A stretch of 64,000 nucleotides of DNA from Phytophthora sp. 'mugwort' (GCA_033558025.1 JAUCEF010000007.1:682001-746000), one strand, 5' to 3'. Positions 20,620-32,974 are shown, numbered from the stretch's first letter. The notes: generated by a model not told the origin, from the letters alone. Numbers and translations: made by a program.

Positions 20620-22694
20620 ATGATGGCGGACAGTCGGAGGCTCGCGCTGGAGCGATGGCGCGAGCAGAAGCGGCGCCAGAAGCAGCAGCAGCAAGCGCGG
20701 GAGGCCGCCAAGGACTCTCGGCCCGCTCGCCGCGTACTCTCGCACAGGTAACACACCCTCTCCAAATGGGACTAAAGTGCTATTGAAGACCTCATCATCT
20801 CGTCCAAATGTCTTCGTTAGAACCACCTACGGAGCTCCAGCGCGTACGCATGTGGTCCCAAAACGACGGGAGGTGCCTCAGTCATCCGCACCAACTGTTG
20901 CTCGTCGAGTATCGCGCGAATCAGCGCCGTTGGAGCCCATCGACGAGCTGAAAAAGGGACAGAAGCTGCTGTACAAGACGCCGGCCAAAGTCAGCAGCGA
21001 GAGAGGAGCGGATACGGATAGAGCATTAGCAGACAGAAGCTTGGACAGCGGAGACGCGTCGTTCAACAAGAAGAAACGAAGGAGACGGAGCTACATCTCC
21101 CCGAGCTCCAATATGCCGTCATTGGCAGGAGGTGCGCAGCGAGTGCTGACACCTACGAGGCTGCTACAACAAGAGAGTGATGACGGAGGTATGGACGGAG
21201 ACACTGACGGTGCGACGCCCGAGGTTGTGCTGGGTCCACGACGTGTTAGTGTGCTCGCACAACGGAGAAAGAGTGATGAAAGTGCAGATTCCGTGCAGGT
21301 TGTGACGCCACACAAAGAAGTGGATGTGAAGGAGGAGGAAAATGCGTCCTCGAGAGAGACAATCTCGCTTGGAAGTATTAGTGCAGCTCTTCGTGTGCCA
21401 CACAATGGACTCGAGAGTGAGGAAACGCCAAATCTGCACAAGTCGTTGTCAATTCATGCACCACGGGTAAAGGAGGAAATGAAGCAACCTCTGGTGGTAG
21501 ATGCGGAGTCTACTAAAGATACCGACAATGCAAAAGTTAATGTGGAGAGCCCGCTGCCTGATCGCAAGCTGTTTTATCCTGGACGTGTTCCTGCGGATCC
21601 AGCGCAACAATCCACAAGGAATAGCATTGAACTTCCGACTTCTCGAAAGAGCATTTCCAGCCGCACGTCACTTGGCGATTCAAAACCCGCTCAATCGCTC
21701 AGCGAGCGACTAGCAGGAAATCCCAAATGGGAAATGGATGACTTCATGGTGACGAAGAACCTGGGTCAAGGCAAGTTCGGAAACGTGTATTTGGCTAAGG
21801 AGAAGTGCTCGAACGTTACAGTCGCTCTCAAGGTAAGCGCAACGCGTTACTTTGCACGTTACGTGCGCAAAAGTTTGCATTAGCACAATTGCTTGGCCCA
21901 TTGCTAACTAAATTTGTCTGCATAGGTTCTCTTCAAGTCACCACTGACACGTGATGGTGGCGCAAGTAACTTAAAGCGTGAGGTCGAGATTCAAGTACGG
22001 CTTCGTCACCCAAATGTTTTGCGAATGCATGGCTACTTTTACGACGATTCGTGCGTGTATCTAGTGCTCGAATATGCACCGTACGGAGAACTTTACAAGG
22101 AGTTGGCCAAAGAAAAATATTTTTCCGACGCTGTGGCTGCACACTACGTGGCTCAAGTTGTTGAAGCTCTGAAGTACTGTCACAGCTGCAATGTGATTCA
22201 TCGGGACATCAAGGTAAACCCCAGCATTTAGGACAATGTCACGTTCGACAGGTAAACTAACTGCGTGTATGTGTTTGTAGCCTGAAAATCTCCTGTTAGG
22301 ATACAACAAAACCATTAAACTTGCTGATTTCGGGTGGTCGGTCCATGCGCCAGCGCCCTACAACCTTCGCAAAACATTCTGCGGGACCCCAGATTATCTA
22401 AGCCCAGAAATGGTGGTGGGAGGGACTTACGACTATCGAACAGACTCGTGGAGTCTGGGCGTGCTCACGTATGAGCTGCTGATTGGGTCAACGCCGTTCT
22501 ATTGCGAAAACCAAATGGAAATGTACAAGCGAATCGAACTCGCCGACTACCATTTTCCGCCGACCCCACCAGTTACTGAGAGTGCCAAGAATTTCATTGC
22601 TGGACTGCTCAAGCGAAAACCGAGCGATCGAATGAGCTTGGATGATGCAGCCAAACATCAATGGATCCAGAATCTCTATTCGAAGCAACATTAA
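20620..22694 (+). CDS. Aurora-type mitotic kinase
   Basis: Four exons: 20620-20747, 20821-21832, 21926-22213, 22281-22694, about 613 residues. The C-terminal kinase domain begins near residue 346: MDDFMVTKNLGQGKFGNVYL, Lys380 in [62 protein letters not shown], and the Aurora activation segment RKTFCGTPDYLSPEMV. LADFGWSVHAP and the CGTPDYLSPE loop are Aurora hallmarks. The roughly 345-residue N-terminal extension is polar, with coiled-coil-like QKRRQKQQQQ at the start and several basic patches, longer than in animal Auroras. Auroras act at centrosomes, centromeres and midzone. Exon 2 was placed by reading phase; the acceptor at 20819-20820 keeps the frame. Confidence 0.87.
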
Positions 22695-22753
22695 CACAGC
22701 CGATGCGGCACAGTACGTTGAGCTACCGAATCATAATTCTCCTTGCAACTTGA

Positions 22754-23654
22754 TCACACTAGACGATACTTGTCGTTCATACAAACGACTAACGCATCCA
22801 GTTGCAGCTAATAAATAATTTTACCGCAGGCAAGTCGTTAGCAATCAAAGGTGACGGCAGTACAATAAACAACAAGCACTCACATTCATCAGAATCTCCG
22901 CAATCTGGTCGACTGGCAGAGATGGAAAGGCAAAGCGCAGGTCGGCTATCGAGCACCCGACATCTTTTTTTTCCTCCAATTGCCGAAGAACTAGCACTGC
23001 AACGGTATCACGTCAACAAACCATTAATTAACATCCCAGCGTTCTCAGTCAAAATTTCGCAGCCATGACTTACCGCTCCATTCTTCTTGAGATTTCGGTC
23101 CAGAGGAGCTTACAGCTAGCTGAAAGACTACCAGGCCATAGTGTTCCTCTTCCTCGGTGCTGAAAAACTGGCGATAATGACGCTCCGCCGCGGCTGACGC
23201 GTTGAAATTCCCTGTTCCTACAAACGGGCTTTGTGGGAGTAGTGCATTCATGTTTTCAGTCTCCAGAACAGATTGCAAGCTCGCGTATTTGCGAACCGCT
23301 ACAACGGTAGTTAACGTTTTGCCGTTAATCGTAATCCGGTCGTTTACGTGAATGATCGAGTAAGGAGCGACATTCAATCTGGAGTTGCACCAAAATAATG
23401 ACTACCGGTTAGATTTCTCTTCAGTCTTTTACGCACCAAGTCCATACGTACCGAATCTCTAGGGACTTTGATCCTTGCTCGATTAGTTGTTGGTCTCTTG
23501 GTGGTAGAGCAAACTGGTAGTCAGCAGGAGGTACGCCAGCATCCAGACCAGAAATATGGACACTTCGCTGCTCCCAGGGCTTCTCAATTAAAGTCGTAGC
23601 AGCACTAGACGGGATAGCTTGATGGCCATTTACATGTCGTTGTATAGAAGCCAT
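22754..23654 (-). CDS. ASCH-domain protein with C-terminal helical tail
   Basis: Four exons in phase: 23654-23452, 23378-23074, 22996-22884, 22807-22754, about 224 residues. The middle is an ASCH (PUA-like) fold: FALPPRDQQLIEQGSKSLEI, then VNDRITI, TTVVAVRKYASLQSVLETEN, the conserved HYRQFFSTEEEEHYGLVVFQ. The E of KSLEIR and the GLVVFQL strand are typical ASCH positions. The C-terminal piece SIADLRFAFPSLPVDQIAEI followed by LDALVVC resembles a winged helix. ASCH domains occur in coactivators such as TRIP4 and in RNA-related proteins; the target here is unknown. The gene converges on the Aurora gene with 59 bp between stops. Confidence 0.75.
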
Positions 23655-23841
23655 ATTCTGATCAGAACCTGACGTAGTCTCGTTTAGCGATGGGAACGGG
23701 AGCAGCTCAAGCTGAGCAGGTGATGAAGGATGAGGAACTGCGTAGTCAGTTTTGTGCCTTCCACCACGACAAGCAGCACGACAAGCAGCACGACAATAAG
23801 TATCGTCACAATAGGGATATCTGACTCACAAGCATCAGCAC

Positions 23842-24451
23842 CTACAGATGTATGACCTCCAGCATCCTCAGCGTTTCAACATTGCGATCATGAACTTCAT
23901 AGGCACTGCGCAAATGATCCCATCAGCTAATCACCACTCAAAGTATTCCATCACATTCGATCTGTATCAGTTGCTTATAACTCACTGCGTTGCGTTCATC
24001 CAGCGTCGACTACGCGTCACATCCGAAGGAGGCCACGTTTCTTCAATACTCCCCACACATTCCACCTGCATCCATAAATCTTCCCGTAAAGACCAGCTTT
24101 TTGTCCTTCCATACACGCAACAGCACTCACCAATGCCCCCAATTGCAATTTCTGATGGCCACACTCGCTGATACTCGGCACAAGCTTCGCATCAAGCAAT
24201 CCTGTGCCATCATCTGTAAAAATCAACATTTCGCTAAACGATTAACAAGTATTTTGAAAGCAAAAAGCAAAACTTTCATTGTACTAACCAAGCTTCAGCT
24301 GCGATTCGGTCATCTTCACCAACACCCCCACCACTTGAACACGGCTGAAGCGCGCAAGGCCTACTCGGTAGCTGCGAGTCTGCGCGTCAAACGTCACCGC
24401 CGGGCTGTGGAGCTGCGCAATACAGACCCGAAGTGCACAATTCGGCTCCAT
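23842..24451 (-). CDS. Small OB-fold protein, RMI2-like
   Basis: Four small exons read only on this strand: 24451-24289, 24213-24131, 24065-23986, 23905-23842, total 390 nt, 129 residues. All introns (65-80 nt) are GT-AG and every junction keeps frame, good evidence for a real gene. The core SRVQVVGVLVKMTESQLKLD followed by DGTGLLDAKL is an OB-fold beta-barrel signature of the RPA32/RMI2 type, and LQLGALVECVGSIEE is the next strand pair. The ending RNVETLRMLEVIHL fits RMI2, whose family ends with a W/L-LEV helix, and the length suits RMI2 (human 147). RMI2 works with RMI1, TOP3A and BLM to dissolve recombination intermediates. OB fold likely; RMI2 identity tentative. Confidence 0.65.
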
Positions 24452-24598
24452 CGCAAATCAAAACCTCAAAGACAAATTTCTGAGTCGAAAGTATGAGTCG
24501 GTAATATTGTGCTGTTTTTTGCTATTTTCCTATTTAAGAGAATACTACTAACTATAAATTGATCGAATCCAAGTGTTATATGCTTCTTCTTCTCTCTA

Positions 24599-26569
24599 TC
24601 ACGCCCCAAGCGTCGTAAAATTCGATAGAGGACCTACTCGGCCGTCGGTACCCCAGCTTGCTACTCCGGCCACACCTACGAAGTAGGTTATGTTAGGTTC
24701 TAGGTTGGAGATAATTGCTGAGGTATCGACACCGCGATAAACCTCTACGAGGTTTAGTCGAAGTGAATATGCTTGGACAGATTCCAGTGGATCCCACACC
24801 ACTTTGGCTCCGATTGTAGTCACATTTGTTGTGGTGGGGGCGTTTTCCGGAACCGCTATTGTCAGATATGTAGCTGTGCAAGACAAACGCCACATCATCA
24901 GTCGTCGATACTTTACTCTTCCAAAGCACAAACTTACGTACGTATCGTGTCTAGGTAAGACTGCCATCCCCACCTAGCGTAGCCTTGTATGAAACAGCCT
25001 AGGGCTATTGCCTGGGAAAAGGCTGCAGGGGGTGTTGCGAAGGCAGTCAAAGGAATGATAAAAGCTCCTAGCATTGCATGATGAAGATGAACTGATGTTG
25101 ACGGGAACAGAGCCCACAACACGAGCACCGATGTGATCACTGTCACGTATGTCACAAAATACTTTTTCCACCTCCCAGCAATATATATACTTCTGATGAG
25201 TTGAAAAGCTAGGAAGGTCGCTCCTAAACCAACAAGTGAAAACACAACGTACGTGCCAGTGTTAACGTTTAGTTCTTCGTAGCCACCGAGATCGATATTG
25301 AGCCATGGGATGTATCCGATGAGGTTCATGTTAATCATCACGTGAAACGGCACCACGTAGCAGAGCGTCCACATCACAAATCGCCGCGTTAATGTCAGTG
25401 ATTTCCATCCGTGGAACGTGTTTGATGCAGCAATTTGGTACGCCAAACTGCTCGCAGCCAGTAAAATCATCACCTCGCCGTACGTGTTAATAGTGATACC
25501 AGCGTAATCCTGACTTGAGGGCTGGCCGATGAGTCTTGTATAGAAGAAACCCCAGGCGACAAGCATGTAAAACATGACAGTGGGCTTCGCGCGTGGCAGC
25601 AATCCAAACCCTGCTATTGCAAGAAACCCCACACTTAAAATCCACCACGAAAGATCATTGCAGTAGGCACTGGATCCTTCTTTGAACTCGATTGTTTTGG
25701 GAAACCACGAAAGAAATTCCTTGGTGGTCACCCCATTTGCCGTGGATGTGTAAAACGCATTAGCAGCACCTACACAATGTCAAGCATCGGAATAACACGT
25801 AATTATGAAAATCATAAGATGTACCTGCAAAACGGTAGAAAGCACATCCTCCGGCGGAACCGACAACGCCAGCGTGGGCAGCAGCTCGACAGATTCTCGA
25901 ATCAGCTCTTCGTTTAGAATAAGGCAAACGTGAGCTGGAAGTAACCGGTCAAGGTTAAGACAACAGGTTTAATATACTATACCTGTACGGGCTTGATCCA
26001 TAAACCGCTAACGATGAAGACTGATCTGCAACATCAGAAGATAATCACTTACAAACTTCCATACGATGAAGTAGGCGCGACTGACCTAAAGTGCAGCGTG
26101 TTGGGCACCTAAAAGCCGTCCACTCGGATTCAAACGGGCGGCAATTCACTCCCCACAAACCACACGATGTTCCGAAACCCCATGAGCGACAGCTAAGAAA
26201 ATCTGGTTTGGTTCCGTCGTCCATGGATGCCGCAAAAAAACTCAAGTAGACCAGAAGTACCAGCAGCGCAAACGAAATTGAAGAGTAGACAAGCACGATA
26301 CAATGCTTCGAGACCCACGCAACAACTGCACCTTTCAGCGAAACTGACTTCGTAGGCGTGAGCTGCACGCTCTGAATGCTTGCGCGACTGTCTTCTGCCA
26401 CGGACCGCTGTGAGTGATCAGGCTCGACAGAGATTTTCTTTTCGCTCCGCGAGCGGAGACGAACACGAGTTAGCCAGCCTCCCCTACTGGTAGGTGACGG
26501 ACGACCTTCTGGAACTCGACGCATCGCTTGAATGGAAATGGGAAGCGGAAACAGACACTGTGACATCAT
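24599..26569 (-). CDS. LCCL-domain, multi-pass membrane protein with C-terminal FN3
   Basis: Five exons in phase: 26569-26086, 26025-25983, 25907-25825, 25769-24942, 24873-24599, about 570 residues. A basic cytosolic N-terminus and a TM segment (VLVYSSISFALLVLLVYLSF) precede an extracellular LCCL domain: SCGLWGVNCRPFESEWTAFR then CPTRC, VYGSSPYRADSRICRAAAHA and GVVGSAGGCAFYRF. About seven hydrophobic helices follow, then a single fibronectin type III domain (AKVVWDPLESVQAYSLRLN, LEPNITYFVGVAGVASWG). The LCCL plus multi-TM layout is like that of fungal LCCL proteins, whose job is unknown. The FN3 tail is topologically notable. Intron 3 is just 55 nt. Two Met codons open the frame (26569, 26566). 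Confidence 0.78.
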
Positions 26570-26670
26570 AAGAACAACATCTAAAAAAGAAGGTTAGCAT
26601 CTGCCCGAACCTCATACCAAGGCAGGATCTCATAAGAGGATTAATTTGAGCTTTACGGCGAGTCAATTCA

Positions 26671-29600
26671 CTAGTTCAGCGCGGCCTCCAGCAGCTCCTG
26701 CGTTGCTTCAGCAGCTTCGCGTACATCCGGGTCGGCTTCGGTTTCTGCGAGGGCTAGAGGACGGACAATCTCTAGAGTGCTTTTCGTGGTTGTTGGGTCG
26801 TTCAGTCTCGGCACAATTAGGCCAAGAGTACGCAGCGCCCGGAAACGCAGGTTCGGCGTCTTGGAAGTACACTGTTCCAGCACAGTCTCGATGACGTCGC
26901 TTAATTTATCCATATTCTGCAGGTCCGGAGCAAGGAGCTCCACTGCCAGTAACCCCGTAAGACGCCCATGAAACGTGGACTGAAGGCACACTGACACACG
27001 AGGCGCACACTTCTCCGCCACCCACTCACTACCTAACGACTTCCCCAATGAGGGAAGCTTTTCGCACACTACTGCACGGACTTCGTTAACTGCGTCGCCC
27101 AAGAGTTCCAGGCACGCATCAGCGAAATCGCCAGGTAGTGCTGCGCCATCATCACGCTCGGCCCAGGCAGCCACGCAATAAACAAACTTAACACGCACTC
27201 GCCACTGAACCGAGGTACGCAGGGCCTGAATTGCCGGGAAAATCATGGCGGTCATAGTATCCGACGAGCTGTCGCAATAGCGCGCCATCTCTTCCAAAAG
27301 CGACGCTCGCACAGTAGCATCTTGACTTTCGTCCAGAAACTGCGTGAAAATCGGGACCAGCTCATCATAGTAACTGCTGCCGATAAACTGCAGCGAGCGA
27401 CCAACAGACTGAGCCAAAGACAGTCTTACAGCCACAGACACGTCAGTAGACAGTGTGTATGTTGCTGGCAACACGCTACGCACAAACTTGACTTGTGCAG
27501 CAACCACAAACTCAGACTCCTTCCCTTCTTCTTGTGTTGCCGAGTCGTCCGGCTTCAAAGCAGACGTTTGCTGCAAAGCGATGTCCCTGAGTGCCTCACC
27601 AAGGAAGAAAGCTCCCTCAGCGCAGGCACGGCGAACTTCCACAGTAGGATCACCAATCATCGACACGAAATGATCAACAAAAACGTCAGTGTAGTCCGCG
27701 CCAAACGCTCGGCAGAACGCAGGTAAGGTCCGCGCAGTTTCCAGCCGCACTTGCCACGAAGAGTCTGACGTGTATGTGTTCACCATAGGCACCATCTGAC
27801 AATACAGCAGACGCAAAGCCTGCTCAGATTCTTCCTGCGATTTGGTCTGATCTTCAAGAAGAAGACGATACAGAGTGGTGGCTAGCGTGATGCAGCCTTT
27901 CACTGCGAAAATACGGACAATATCATGACTATCTGCTGTCGATTTCTCGAGTAGTTGGACTGTCCAAGAAGCGACAGGAGACCCGCCCGCTGCCGCCAGG
28001 TCACCAATGACGGAAGTTACAGCACGACGCACAAGCGGATTATCGTCGTTGCACATGCGATCAAGCATACCGCGGAGCTGAACGCGGACATCACCACACA
28101 CATGCGGATAGACCATAGATAGTAGTGCTACCGGAACAATTCTTGCAGTGGGGCTTGAGCTAATACTGAGGCGTGCAAACATGGGCACTAGCAGCTTGTC
28201 AACATCGACATCGGTCAAGGAAAGGACCAGCATCTTCAGCGCGTTTACCATGACATCCCAGGTTGCATGATTTTCGATAATTGATAAGCTTTCGAGTACA
28301 TGAAGCACCACCGCGAGTAACAAATCATAGCGATGGCGTCTGCTAACTCGGTCATCAGCAGCAGATCTGGGTTCCTTCGCATCCACAAATTGCTGCATTT
28401 TAGCCGTGCGCACCGCGAGCCATCCAAGGAACTGAATAGTCCGGATAACAGTGCTTTCACCCTTATCATCATAGTCATGAATGGAAGCGAACAGGTTAAG
28501 CAAGAATCGACGTTCAGCGCACATCTCGCCGGCATGCTCCTCGTCCATGGACTCAATATCCTCCAACAAAGCAGTGTCCCATTCCTCATTCGCCGGTAAT
28601 AGTCTCTCCAGTGGGTTTGGGTATTGCGGATCAATCGTAGGAGGGTGATACTCCTCTGTACTAAGGTACTGGAAAAGGGCCTTGGCGACAAGCCTCGGGA
28701 ACGTCAGCACACCTTGATGAATCTTCATCTGGAAGACACGGAAAGACATTCGGTCCTGCTCTGGGATCGGACGTTCCGTTTTCGGTTGACGAATGTTCAT
28801 CGACAGCTGTCTGCGGAGGGTTTTGTAGTCATCGGGAGGAACAATCACGAGCTGCAGCTGCAGCGGTCGCGTAGCGGTCTCAATTAAGCGTAGCGTTTCC
28901 TTATGCGTCAGGTGCGTGACTCGCAGACCATTCAGACCAACGAGCCAGCTCGAGCGCTTAACATTTGCACGTTCAGCAGCGCCTCCAGATTTGATGTCCA
29001 CTACGATCGTTCGCTCCAGAATATTCTCGACCGTAAGTCCAAGCGGTCCTGCAGGAATGGACGCAGCGTAGGGTTCGTTGGCGTTCATTACCGTCGGGAT
29101 GGGCTCCTCCGGGTCCCAATCATAGCCAACGATTCCACGGAAGTCGCTTACGATACGGTTTTCGGTCAGGAATGTGTTCACAGCGCGGTCCAAATTAAAT
29201 TCTGAATTCAGCAGCAGATCAACCAAAGCCTTCATCTCCACTGCTGATGGACCAGCTACCGCATCCTGCATAGATTCCACAGCCTGACACAGCACTTGAA
29301 GGCCGTACTTAGGATCGACAGGACCCTTAGCAGCAGCGTCACCATCCACCAACGTCATTACTACATCACCATCTCTGTCTCGTGTAGGTGATATTGTCGC
29401 AGTAGCTGGGTCTGAAGGAGACGATACCACCCCATTGACTATTGGTGTAGACTGCTGAGGAGTGTGAGAGTCTAATGCACGACGGAAACGAAGCGCCGAA
29501 GGGACAAGAACGCGCTAGATAATACCAAATCATAGGAAACAGAACTTAGTTGAACGGCGCATTTGGCAGCAAGGAATAAACCCAATGCAATGGCGAACCC

Positions 29601-30586
29601 ACCTCTTTGGACAATTGCTGCACCACCGCGGCACAGTTCTCTTCGTTCAGTACTGTTTCACGGAATGAAAGCAGTACATCCGACTTCAGGATTCCAGCAA
29701 GTGCTGCAGGTCCACCAGGTTGCACTTGCTGCACCACCGCACGTCCAAACACGTTACCGATCTGCCAGCGGAAGTTACTGCTCGACATGATCACTTCATA
29801 CGTTCCAGGTCCATACAATAATTCCTCTTCAGTTTGCATCTTTTCCAACGGAATCGCAGCCTTTGCTTCCTCGGTGGTCGGCGTATCTTTAGCAGCTGGA
29901 GACGACAGCGGCGTCAACTGATGTGACTCGATCGATGTCAGCAGTGACGGAGCCTGTGGTAACACTGTTGACGATTGAGACGGTGTCTGCAGAGTTTTCA
30001 TAGCACCCGAGGGCGGAGTGATAATCCTTGAGAATCCAGAAGGTGACGGCGGAGGCTCCGTCCCGTTCTCGGAGCTCCTGGGCGTCGGCGATAGCGGCGT
30101 CTTGGCTGCAGCAGCTTCATCATCCTCTTCGTCATCGCTTCCTTCATCAAAATCTGCGTCCGCCCCGTTCTCGGAGAAAAACAACTCCACGGACTTGTTC
30201 AGGTCGTTTTTAGTGCGGCTGAGTAAGCTCAGAATGGCGTCGCGCTTGACTTCTCCGCCCAAAAGACCACTGAGTTCTTCAGCCTGGGGAGTCCACTCAG
30301 CAGCGGTAGATGCAGGAGGAGCGTCGTTGTCGATAGTCAGTGCCTTGTGTGATGCAGCGGTCGTCTCATCCCAGGCCGTGTCGTCCTCGTCATCGGAGCC
30401 CTCCACGTCGTTGACCTTGAACTCGGCACCGTTGGCCGCCTCCGATTGGAAGAACAGATCCACGGCCTTGTTCGGATCGTTGCCTGCCTGCGCGAGCAGC
30501 GCCAGGATGCGCTCGCGCGAGATGTCGCGGGGACCGATGATGGCGCGGATCACGTCCACTAGTGCGTCCTGCTGCGCTGCCTCCAT
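26671..30586 (-). CDS. UBA-like/PDZ/HEAT multidomain protein (PP2A-A-like HEAT array)
   Basis: Two long open frames (30586-29582 and 29514-26671) join across a 67 nt intron (29581-29515, GTTTAT...CTAG) in phase 0, giving about 1282 residues. No ATG starts the second frame near its beginning, and the join completes a PDZ domain: SPLHW plus RVLVPSALRFRRAL parallels the second PDZ end RPLQLQLVIVPP. Order: two UBA-like helices sets (ALLAQAGNDPNKAVDLFFQS; LLSRTKNDLNKSVELFFSEN), PDZ1, a third (LLLNSEFNLDRAVNTFLTEN), PDZ2 (GPLGLTVENI..GLNGLRVTHL), then some 650 residues of HEAT repeats (DSSWQVRLETARTLPAFCRA, DPTVEVRRACAEGAFFLGEA, SVQWRVRVKFVYCVAAWAER) closest in style to the PP2A scaffold A or PP4R1. 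It probably scaffolds a phosphatase; unproven. Confidence 0.75.
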
Positions 30587-30960
30587 GGTGTGCGCGTCGA
30601 AGGGTGCCGGTGTGAGCTTCGAGCCGTTTCGGCGTCAGATCCAGGGATAACGTCGAGTGCGTTCTTTTTTACGTGCAGGAAGGAGGAGTGCGAGGAAGCG
30701 CGAGAGCAAGGACGCTGTGCTGTCGAGGCGTATGGAACACAGTGGCGGCGTGCAAAGCGAGAGGAAGCTCGAGCCAGCGTGATCGGGGGTGCTTGCCGCA
30801 GGCGCTGGCAGGCCTTTTTCTCTGTTGGAATAGGGGGAGTTCCTCGGCTGTACCACTTGAGTTGAACATAAATTACGTCGTATTACGGAATCTGGCAATA
30901 CCGTAAAGGACCGGTTTGACCGGTAAAGATTCGCTACTTTTGTTAAAAACCGAGACGACG
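30587..30960. promoter_or_regulatory. Divergent promoter region
   Basis: 374 bp between the start of the UBA-PDZ-HEAT gene (minus strand) and the SUMO E1 gene (plus strand). It must hold both promoters and 5' leaders. Open frames here overlap on both strands without recognisable motifs. No specific element is claimed. Confidence 0.5.
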
Positions 30961-32920
30961 ATGGCGGGAAGCTTGGCGACAGTCGTGGTGAGTCGCTGGA
31001 TACATTGACGGCGTATGGGCGTGCCTAACATCTCTTTGTGTATATTGACGTTGCGTTGGAATTGAACAGGGCGAGGACTTGCGCAACAAGGTGCAGAGCG
31101 CCCGGATTCTGGTGGTGGGAGCCGGCGGCATTGGCTGTGAGCTGCTCAAGAACCTGGTGTTGAGCGGCTTCGAAGACATCGACCTTATTGACCTGGACAC
31201 CATCGACGTATCGAACCTGAACCGCCAGTTCCTGTTCCGCTCCCACCACGTGGGTCAGTCCAAGGCGCTTGTGGCCAAGGAGATCGCCACGAGCTTCAAC
31301 CCGCGCGCCAAGATCACAGCGCACCACGGCAACATCAAGAGCAGCCAGTTCGGTCTCGATTACTTCCAACAGTTTGCGCTCGTGCTCAATGCGCTGGACA
31401 ACGTGGACGCACGCAAGCACGTAAACCGCCTGTGTCTGGCCACCAACACGCCATTGATCGAGAGCGGCACTACGGGCTACCTCGGCCAGGTCTCCGTCAT
31501 CAAAAAGGGCGAAACTGAGTGCTACGAGTGCACGCCCAAGGTCACGCAGAAGCAGTACCCGATCTGTACTATCCGCAGCACGCCCGAGAAGATGGTGCAC
31601 TGCATCGTGTGGGCCAAGGAGTGCTATAAGCTGCTCTTCGGCAAGATGGAGGACTCGATGCTGTGGGAGGACCCGACCAACGAGGACAAGTCGGCCTTTA
31701 TGGACCTCTGCACGCGCGCGCCTGACATGAAGTTTGATGACGTCACTAAGCTGCAGGAGTACGCATGTGACGTCTTCCGTGGGCTCTTCGAGTTTGAGAT
31801 CAAGAAGAGGCTCGAGATGAAGACTTACAAGGCGGCAGCCAAGCGTCCGCAGGCATTGGTGCTCGAGGAGATCGTTGGCGCGGACATTGTACAGGCTATT
31901 AGCCTGAATGATGCTTCTACAAAGAAGCAGACAGACAACGTGGAGGCCTGGAATGACCGCGATGTCTGGAGCGTCTCAGAGTGTGTGACGCGCTTTGTCT
32001 CGTGCATTGTCCGTATCTTGAGCAGCTGCCAGACGCGTGCCAACTTAGCTAGCTACGAGTTCGACAAGGATGACGCTACCGCAATGGAGTTTGTTACTGC
32101 GGCTGCAAACCTGCGTGCCTCAGTATTCTCCATTTCAACGGAATCACTGTATAGCTGCAAGGGGATTGCTGGCAACATCATTCCAGCTATCGCCACTACG
32201 AACGCCATTGTGGCCGGTTTCCAGGTGCTGGAAGCATTCCGCATTCTCCAGGCAGCCAAGCCGGTGGGAGAAGTGTGCAAGTACACGCACTGCAACCGCT
32301 CGTGGAATGCTCGCGGTGTGCTTCTTCAGCCTAGTGCTCTTGAGAAGCCCAACCCGCAATGCTACGTATGTTCCAAACATACTGTGGAGTTGGCTGTGGA
32401 CACCAACCGCATGCTGTTGCGCGACTTGGTGGAACAAGTGCTGAAGAAAAAGCTTGGTGTGAATGAACCCACCATTTCGATCGGTGCTAACACGATCTAT
32501 GAAGAAGGCGAAGACGCCGAGACAAGTCTGGCGGTGAATCTCGAGAAGAAGCTCGTGGATCTTCCTGGCAAGGGCATCCGCCACGAAACCACCATATCCG
32601 TTGAAGATTTCTCACAGGACTTCCGCTGTAACATCCGCGTGCTGCACCGCGACGAAGAAGACTTCGGCGAGGACGCATCGGAGCTGTTCGCGCTGGGCGG
32701 CGATATCGCCGAGCTGGCAGCGGATCTGAAGGCGGAGGAGGCCAAGCAGGCGGCGCTCAAGCTGGCTGCTGTATCTGCTCAAGAGGAGGAGGAGGATGAC
32801 GAAGGCTTCGAGATGCTGGAGACGGAGGAGGCTCCTGTGCGCAAGCGTAGCAGGCCTGGGACTGAGGACGAGTCGACTTCAAGTAAGAAGGGCAAGTCGA
32901 ATGTGGTGGATCTGCTCTAG
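30961..32920 (+). CDS. UBA2: SUMO-activating enzyme subunit 2 (UBA2/SAE2)
   Basis: Catalytic half of the SUMO E1: adenylates SUMO and carries it as a thioester before transfer to UBC9. Exon 1 is 30961-30987 (nine codons); an 82 nt intron precedes exon 2, 31070-32920; 625 residues (human 640). Seen: the nucleotide-binding ARILVVGAGGIGCELLKNL, DLDTIDVSNLNRQFLF, NALDNVDARKHVNR, a CxxC zinc pair ECYECTP matched by CYVC later, and the thioester Cys175 in YPICTIRSTPEK. The ubiquitin-like domain lies in the last third, followed by an acidic stretch and a basic NLS-like tail RKRSRPG. It needs SAE1, not in this window. Confidence 0.95.
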
Positions 32921-32974
32921 ATTTCGTACTTAGCGGGAAAATAAAAGGCTTTTGGAAAGTGTCTTGATTAAACT

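Noticed and set aside
23765..23800. CRISPR-like repeats (CACGACAAGCAG repeated)
   Set aside because: Two to three short direct repeats without spacers, in a eukaryotic intergenic region; a simple tandem duplication.
23990..24496. Plus-strand open frame of 168 codons
   Set aside because: Four minus-strand exons with matching splice phases and an OB-fold product explain the region better; this frame lacks motifs.
29431..29545. Gap between two separate genes at 26671-29430 and 29546-30586
   Set aside because: The downstream frame has no ATG near its start and its beginning completes the PDZ domain of the upstream frame through a 67 nt GT-AG intron, so they are one gene.
30018..30650. Plus-strand open frame of 210 codons
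   Set aside because: Antisense shadow of the UBA-like/PDZ coding exon; Ser-rich composition mirrors acidic codons of the real gene.
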